In this document: piece after piece, positions 57,801-64,000 of the stretch
Position numbering within the stretch: the first letter of the stretch is position 1
Layout of the letters: each line of letters starts with the position of its first letter
Source of the DNA: Magnetospirillum sp.
Lineage (GTDB): Bacteria; Pseudomonadota; Alphaproteobacteria; Rhodospirillales; Magnetospirillaceae
Assembly (NCBI GenBank): GCA_024707145.1
Contig: JANQAI010000003.1
Location: forward strand, 1 to 64,000
Reading direction: 5' to 3'
Length of the DNA: 64,000 bases
Position numbers and translations under genes: made by a program
Notes under the pieces: generated by a model
Databases searched by the model: none
What the model was told of the DNA's origin: nothing
What the model saw: the letters and a program-made list of their open reading frames with translations, nothing else

Positions 57801-60800
57801 GCTCAGCACGATCTTCTCGAAGCCGCTGACGTGGTCGCGGACGCCGTCGACGTTGTTGTTCCAGTCGGACAGCGAGTAGTCCTTCAGCGTCAGGGTATCC
57901 TGGCCGTCGCCGCCCTTGAGCATGTTCTGCACGTGGCCGGAGACGATCAAGCTGTCGTTGCCGTCACCCATGTCGATGGTGCCGCCACCGGACCAGCGGC
58001 CGCTCTGGCCGAACACCACGGTGTCGTTGCCGTCGCCGGCCAGCACGGTGCCGCCGCCCAGGGTCTGGCCGCCGACCTTCAGGTAGTCGTTGCCGTCGCC
58101 CAGGTCGATGGTGGCATTGGCACCATTATGGCTGGTGACGTTGCCGCCGATTATCACGGTGTCGTCGCCGTCGCCGGCGTTCAGCTTGCCATGCAGTTCC
58201 TGGCCGACCTTGATGTAGTCGTTGCCGTCATCGAGCGTGATGGTGCCGAGAGCATTGTTGCCGATCTTGATCACGTCGTCGCCGGTGCCGGCATCCAAGC
58301 TCCCACTGAACTCCTGGCCGACCTTCAAATAGTCGTTGCCATCATCCAGTTCGATGGTGCCGTGGGCATTGTTGCCGACCGTGACCACATCGTTGCCGGT
58401 GCCGGCGTCGATGGTGGTGTCGTTGAGGGCCTGGCCGACGATCAGCTGGTCGTTGCCGTCGCCCAGGCTCACGTTGCCATTGAGGTTGGTGCCGACCTTG
58501 ACCAAGTCGTCACCGCTGCCGGCATCCAGGCTGCCGCCGCTGCTGATCTCAGTGCCGATATCCGCTTGGTCGTTGCCGGTGCCCAGGGTTACGGTCTTGA
58601 CGCTGGACGACACCTTCAGCTTGTCGTCGCCATCACCCATGCCGATGGAACCGCTGGTGCCGACACCGTTCAGGTACAGGCTGTCATTGCCGCCACCCAT
58701 GCGGGCATTTTCGTTCCAGGTGGTGGTGACATAGGCGTTGGCGCCGTCGGTACCGACGATGCCCGAGTAGTCGCGCGCCGGCGCGGTCCCGCTCAGCGAG
58801 CCCAGCCCGGACCAGCTGGCGGGGTCGGCGGGCTCGGCCCGTTCACCGGGGGCCGAACCGATGCTGTTGGAAGTGACCGCCGCATCGCTGATGTCCACCG
58901 TCAGGCCGGGAGCGGTGGCGCTGGCGTCGGCACTGGAGCTGACGTTGAAGACGTCGGCACGGGCCACCGGGCCGTCGTTGGTGGCATCCACATGGATGTT
59001 CACCGTCTGGGTGGTCACGCCGCCCTTGCCGTCGGAAATCTGGACGGTGAAGCTGTCGCTGCCGTTCCAGTTGCCGTCCTTGGCGGTGAAGGTGAAGTTG
59101 CCGTTGGCGTCCACCGACAGCGTGCCGTTGTGGTTCTGGCCGTCGTTCACCACGCTGTAGGTCAGGGTATCGCCGTCCACATCGGCGGCGGTGATCTTAC
59201 CGCTGACCTGGGTGGCCGCACCAGTGGTGCTCTCCGCGCCGGTGCCGCCGGTCACCACGGTGACCACCGGGGCGTCGTTGGTGGGATCCACCTTGATGTT
59301 CACCACCTGGGTGGTCACGCCGCCCTTGCCGTCGGAAATCTGGACGGTGAAGCTGTCGTTGCCGTTCCAGTTGCCGTCCTTGGCGGTGAAGGTGAAGTTG
59401 CCGTCGGCATCCACCGACAGCGTGCCGTTGTGGTTCTGGCCGTCGTTCACCACGCTGTAGGTCAGGGTGTCGTGGTCGGCATCGGTGGCGGCGATATGGC
59501 CGGTCACCTGCGTCGCCGCGTTCGTGGTGCTTTCCGAACCGGTTCCGCCCGTCACCGCGGTGACGGTGGGCGGATTGTTCAGCGAGATGGGCCGGCCATC
59601 GACGTTGACCGTCAGCGTCTCGAAGTTGGTGGCGGTCATGCCGCCCAGGCTGGTGAAGGTGTAGGTCTCGCCGGGGTGCTCGACCATGAACGTCTTGAAG
59701 GCCAGCAGGTCGGCCCGCACGGCGTCGGTATATTCCGCCGTGCTCAGGTTGATCTTCAGGGTGTCGGTGCCGGCGCCGCCGTCCAGCACGTCGCCGGCGG
59801 TTTCACCACCCTTGGCGACCACCAGGTCGTTGCCCTCGCCGCCATAGACATGGTCGGCACCGCCGGCGCCGTTCAGGGTGTCGTTGCCGGTGCCGCCGAT
59901 CAGGGTGTCGTCGCCCTTCTGGCCGAACAGCACGTCGTTACCCGCGCCGCCGTCGATGGTGACGGCCCCGTAGGTGACGCCGCCATTGGTCATGTCGATG
60001 ACGTCGTTGCCGTCGCCGGCGTTGATCACCTCGATGCCGGACACCATGGTGGTGTTGCCTGCGCGGGCCAGGATGACATCGTTGCCCGACGAACCTTCGA
60101 TGGTGTCGATGCCGTCGCCACCGACGAAGACGTCGGAATTGACGTTCTTGCCGAAGAGCGGCGCGGTTTCACTGGTGGCGAACGAAGCCGAAGTGTACGT
60201 GCCGTCCTCGCCGGTCATCCGGAACACATCGTTGCCGGCGCCGCCATCCAGCGTGTCGGCGCCCGCGCCACCGGTCAGGGTGTCGTTGCCGCCGCCGCCG
60301 TAGATGGTGTCGTTGCCGGCGCCGCCCGACAGCACGTCGTTGCCGGCGGCCTCGCCGATGTAGGAGACATGCAGCGAACCGGTGCTCACGGCGGTGCTGT
60401 CGCCGTCGGTGGTGTTCACCGACAGGCCGATGTCGAAGCCGCTGCCGGTGGGATTCTCCACGGTGAGCTGCAGGTTCTCCAACTCGCCGACCGGAACGGT
60501 CCACGTGCCGTCGGCGTTCTGCACGCCGGCCGACAGGGTGGCCCCCTCCGGCAGGCCGGACAGGGTCACCGCGGACAGGCTCTCCGAGCCGTCCAGCTTG
60601 GTCACGTCGATGTCCAGCGCCACGGTGTAGGTGCCGCTGTCGGTGGGCGCCGCATCGCCATAGATGACGTCGTCGCCGCCCTCACCCTTGATCACGTCGT
60701 CGCCACCACCGCCCACCAGGGTTTCGGCATTGGTGGTGCCGACGATGGTCTCGTTGCCGGTGCTCAGGTCGATGGTGGCACCCTGGGTGGTGAAGACGGC

Positions 60801-63800
60801 GCCGTCGGCGTCGCCAGCCACCGCAATGGTGCCGGTGGCGGGAGTCACCTGGCCGTCCGAGCTCACCACGTCGTAGCTGACGCTGATGTCGCCAGAGAAA
60901 TCGGCCGGCGGGGTGAAGTGATAGTTGCCGTCGGCGCCGGGCTGCACTTCGACGCCGTTGATGACCACATGGGCCACCGACAGGGTGCTGTCCACGTCGC
61001 TGGCATTGGCCAGCAGCTGGGCCGGGGTGATGGTGACCGGAGTGTCCTCCACCGCTCCCACGGTGACCGGGCCGGTGACCACGGTGGCATCGTCCACCGA
61101 GGTGACGGTGAAGCCGGCGGTCGCCGGGGTGGCGGCGCCGTCCTGGTCGACCACGTCGTAGCTGACCGACACGCTGCCGTTGAAGTTCTCGTTGGGCGTG
61201 AAGGTGAAGGTCTCGCCGTCGGCGCTGACCGTGAAGGTGCCCTGGTCCGAGTGCAGGTTGGCGATGTCCAGGTCGGACCCGTCCTCCACGTCGGTGGCCG
61301 ACCCCACCAGCTGCTCGCGGGTGAAGGTGATCGGCGTGTCTTCCGCCGTGTCGCCCAGCGTCACCGCCTCGCTCACCACCGGCGCGTCGTTCACCGAGGT
61401 GACGGTGAAGCCGGCGGTCGCCGGGGTGGCGGCGCCGTCCTGGTCGACCACGTCGTAGCTGACCGACACGCTGCCGTTGAAGTTCTCGTTGGGCGTGAAG
61501 GTGAAGGTCTCGCCGTCGGCGCTGACCGTGAAGGTGCCCTGGTCCGAGTGCAGGTTGGCGATGTCCAGGTCGGACCCGTCCTCCACGTCGGTGGCCGACC
61601 CCACCAGCTGCTCGCGGGTGAAGGTGATCGGCGTGTCTTCCGCCGTGTCGCCCAGCGTCACCGCCTCGCTCACCACCGGCGCGTCGTTCACCGAGGTGAC
61701 GGTGAAGCCGGCCGTCGCCGGGGTGGCGGCGCCGTCCTGGTCGACCACGTCGTAGCTGACCGACACGCTGCCGTTGAAGTTCTCGTTGGGCGTGAAGGTG
61801 AAGGTCTCGCCGTCGGCGCTGACCGTGAAGGTGCCCTGGTCCGAGTGCAGGTTGGCGATGTCCAGGTCGGACCCGTCCTCCACGTCGGTGGCCGACCCCA
61901 CCAGCTGCTCGCGGGTGAAGGTGATCGGCGTGTCTTCCGCCGTGTCGCCCAGCGTCACCGCCTCGGTCACCACCGGCGCGTCGTTCACCGAGGTGACGGT
62001 GAAGCCGGCGGTCGCCGGGGTGGCGGCGCCGTCCTGGTCGACCACGTCGTAGCTGACCGACACGCTGCCGTTGAAGTTCTCGTTGGGCGTGAAGGTGAAG
62101 GTCTCGCCGTCGGCGCTGACCGTGAAGGTGCCCTGGTCCGAGTGCAGGTTGGCGATGTCCAGGTCGGACCCGTCCTCCACGTCGGTGGCCGACCCCACCA
62201 GCTGCTCGCGGGTGAAGGTGATCGGCGTGTCTTCCGCCGTGTCGCCCAGCGTCACCGCCTCGCTCACCACCGGCGCGTCGTTCACCGAGGTGACGGTGAA
62301 GCCGGCGGTCGCCGGGGTGGCGGCGCCGTCCTGGTCGACCACGTCGTAGCTGACCGACACGCTGCCGTTGAAGTTCTCGTTGGGCGTGAAGGTGAAGGTC
62401 TCGCCGTCGGCGCTGACCGTGAAGGTGCCCTGGTCCGAGTGCAGGTTGGCGATGTCCAGGTCGGACCCGTCCTCCACGTCGGTGGCCGACCCCACCAGCT
62501 GCTCGCGGGTGAAGGTGATCGGCGTGTCTTCCGCCGTGTCGCCCAGCGTCACCGCCTCGCTCACCACCGGCGCGTCGTTCACCGAGGTGACGGTGAAGCC
62601 GGCCGTCGCCGGGGTGGCGGCGCCGTCCTGGTCGACCACGTCGTAGCTGACCGACACGCTGCCGTTGAAGTTCTCGTTGGGCGTGAAGGTGAAGGTCTCG
62701 CCGTCGGCGCTGACCGTGAAGGTGCCCTGGTCCGAGTGCAGGTTGGCGATGTCCAGGTCGGACCCGTCCTCCACGTCGGTGGCCGACCCCACCAGCTGCT
62801 CGCGGGTGAAGGTGATCGGCGTGTCTTCCGCCGTGTCGCCCAGCGTCACCGCCTCGGTCACCACCGGCGCGTCGTTCACCGAGGTGACGGTGAAGCCGGC
62901 GGTCGCCGGGGTGGCGGCGCCGTCCTGGTCGACCACGTCGTAGCTGACCGACACGCTGCCGTTGAAGTTCTCGTTGGGCGTGAAGGTGAAGGTCTCGCCG
63001 TCGGCGCTGACCGTGAAGGTGCCCTGGTCCGAATGCAGGTTGGCGATGTCCAGGTCGGACCCGTCCTCCACGTCGGTGGCCGACCCCACCAGCTGCTCGC
63101 GGGTGAAGGTGATCGGCGTGTCTTCCGCCGTGTCGCCCAGCGTCACCGCCTCGCTCACCACCGGCGCGTCGTTCACCGAGGTGACGGTGAAGCCGGCGGT
63201 CGCCGGGGTGGCGGCGCCGTCCTGGTCGACCACGTCGTAGCTGACCGACACGCTGCCGTTGAAGTTCTCGTTGGGCGTGAAGGTGAAGGTCTCGCCGTCG
63301 GCGCTGACCGTGAAGGTGCCCTGGTCCGAGTGCAGGTTGGCGATGTCCAGGTCGGACCCGTCCTCCACGTCGGTGGCCGACCCCACCAGCTGCTCGCGGG
63401 TGAAGGTGATCGGCGTGTCTTCCGCCGTGTCGCCCAGCGTCACCGCCTCGCTCACCACCGGCGCGTCGTTCACCGAGGTGACGGTGAAGCCGGCCGTCGC
63501 CGGGGTGGCGGCGCCGTCCTGGTCGACCACGTCGTAGCTGACCGACACGCTGCCGTTGAAGTTCTCGTTGGGCGTGAAGGTGAAGGTCTCGCCGTCGGCG
63601 CTGACCGTGAAGGTGCCCTGGTCCGAATGCAGGTTGGCGATGTCCAGGTCGGACCCGTCCTCCACGTCGGTGGCCGACCCCACCAGCTGCTCGCGGGTGA
63701 AGGTGATCGGCGTGTCTTCCGCCGTGTCGCCCAGCGTCACCGCCTCGCTCACCACCGGCGCGTCGTTCACCGAGGTGACGGTGAAGCCGGCGGTCGCCGG

Positions 63801-64000
63801 GGTGGCGGCGCCGTCCTGGTCGACCACGTCGTAGCTGACCGACACGCTGCCGTTGAAGTTCTCGTTGGGCGTGAAGGTGAAGGTCTCGCCGTCGGCGCTG
63901 ACCGTGAAGGTGCCCTGGTCCGAGTGCAGGTTGGCGATGTCCAGGTCGGACCCGTCCTCCACGTCGGTGGCCGACCCCACCAGCTGCTCGCGGGTGAAGG
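54887..64000 (-). CDS. Giant RTX/cadherin-like secreted surface protein (C-terminal part, frameshifted)
   Basis: At least 3,000 residues are in the window and the N terminus is beyond the right edge. In protein order there are about ten tandem 99-residue cadherin-like repeats (61,098-64,000), a divergent repeat, an RTX block (GGAGNDTIYGGGGNDTL), two near-identical VCBS-like domains (59,000-59,560), a second glycine/aspartate repeat block (GDGNDYLKVG, about 57,800-58,700), and further cadherin-like domains. A DUF4114-like domain (GGDKDFNDVNVTV) and a terminal RTX block ending FHSLEQIKW follow. The frame breaks at 56,995-56,999 (AGCCT for AGCT). The RTX C terminus indicates type I secretion; adhesion is inferred from architecture. 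Confidence 0.88.
61098..64000 (-). repeat. 297-bp tandem repeat array within the giant gene
   Basis: About ten head-to-tail units of 297 bp (99 codons) differ at only a few bases. Unit starts on the + strand recur at 61,180, 61,477, 61,774 and so on. A GGCGGTC/GGCCGTC difference recurs every third unit (near 61,707, 62,598 and 63,489), so the array has an 891-bp higher-order period. The encoded unit begins VNDAPVVSEAVTLGD and ends TAGFTVTS. The array continues past the window. Confidence 0.95.

Noticed and set aside
61180..63834. Nine rightward 92-codon frames at 297-bp spacing, looking like a tandem gene family
   Set aside because: They are the reverse complement of the adhesin repeats and exist only because the repeat DNA has no antisense stop in that frame.
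61098..64000. CRISPR-like array
   Set aside because: Repeats are 297 bp, contiguous and coding, with no spacers.

Overview
The window is a composite of two unrelated bacterial sequences. Positions 1 to about 11,505 carry a Verrucomicrobiota-like (Opitutales-style) segment: a secreted six-hairpin glycosidase, a mutarotase-like protein, an ABC exporter, a Gfo/Idh/MocA oxidoreductase, a ferritin-like protein, a PhyH-type dioxygenase and an AraC regulator. From about 11,511 to 64,000 the sequence is high-GC alphaproteobacterial chromosome, most like Rhodospirillaceae/Magnetospirillum. This assignment rests on the cytochrome bc1 operon, UvrC-PgsA-molybdopterin gene order, RTX proteins, hemerythrins and chemoreceptors; no rRNA or tRNA was seen to confirm it. 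The join cuts xseA in mid-gene and also truncates the left-hand gene, with no integrase or transposase nearby, so an assembly or cloning chimera is the simplest reading.

Layout of the right-hand segment: truncated xseA diverging from purD; a small membrane protein plus an AlkD-like HEAT protein; actP with its DUF485 partner; a free-standing RTX protein; tldD; a DUF3422 protein; a hemerythrin; a DUF4142 protein; an operon of ABC ATPase, lipoprotein hydrolase and two paralogous secreted proteins; a zinc-finger protein and polA; the cobalamin genes cobT and cobS with a phosphatase; a second hemerythrin; rlmJ; a PAS protein/chemoreceptor pair; asd behind what looks like a threonine attenuator; a histidine kinase; oxyR; trmL with a methyltransferase; petABC; methionine salvage (mtnP, mtnA) interrupted by an AT-rich insertion; and an uvrC-pgsA-mobB-moeA-moaD-moaE run. 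The right end holds a probable pseudokinase gene and the 3' part of a giant RTX/cadherin-like surface protein with about ten nearly identical 297-bp repeats, running off the window edge.

Many otherwise intact genes carry single-base frameshifts. In the right-hand segment about half sit in the tetramer AGCT (read as AGCCT or AGGCT) and most of the rest are in homopolymers, so they look like sequence errors rather than real decay. Gene extents below are given across these breaks where both reading frames clearly belong to one protein.

The most interesting items are the Thr-codon-rich leader peptide and terminator/antiterminator in front of asd, the duplicated mtnP 3' end flanking a foreign-looking membrane protein gene, the higher-order structure of the giant repeat array, and the kinase that lacks its catalytic aspartate next to the giant adhesin.
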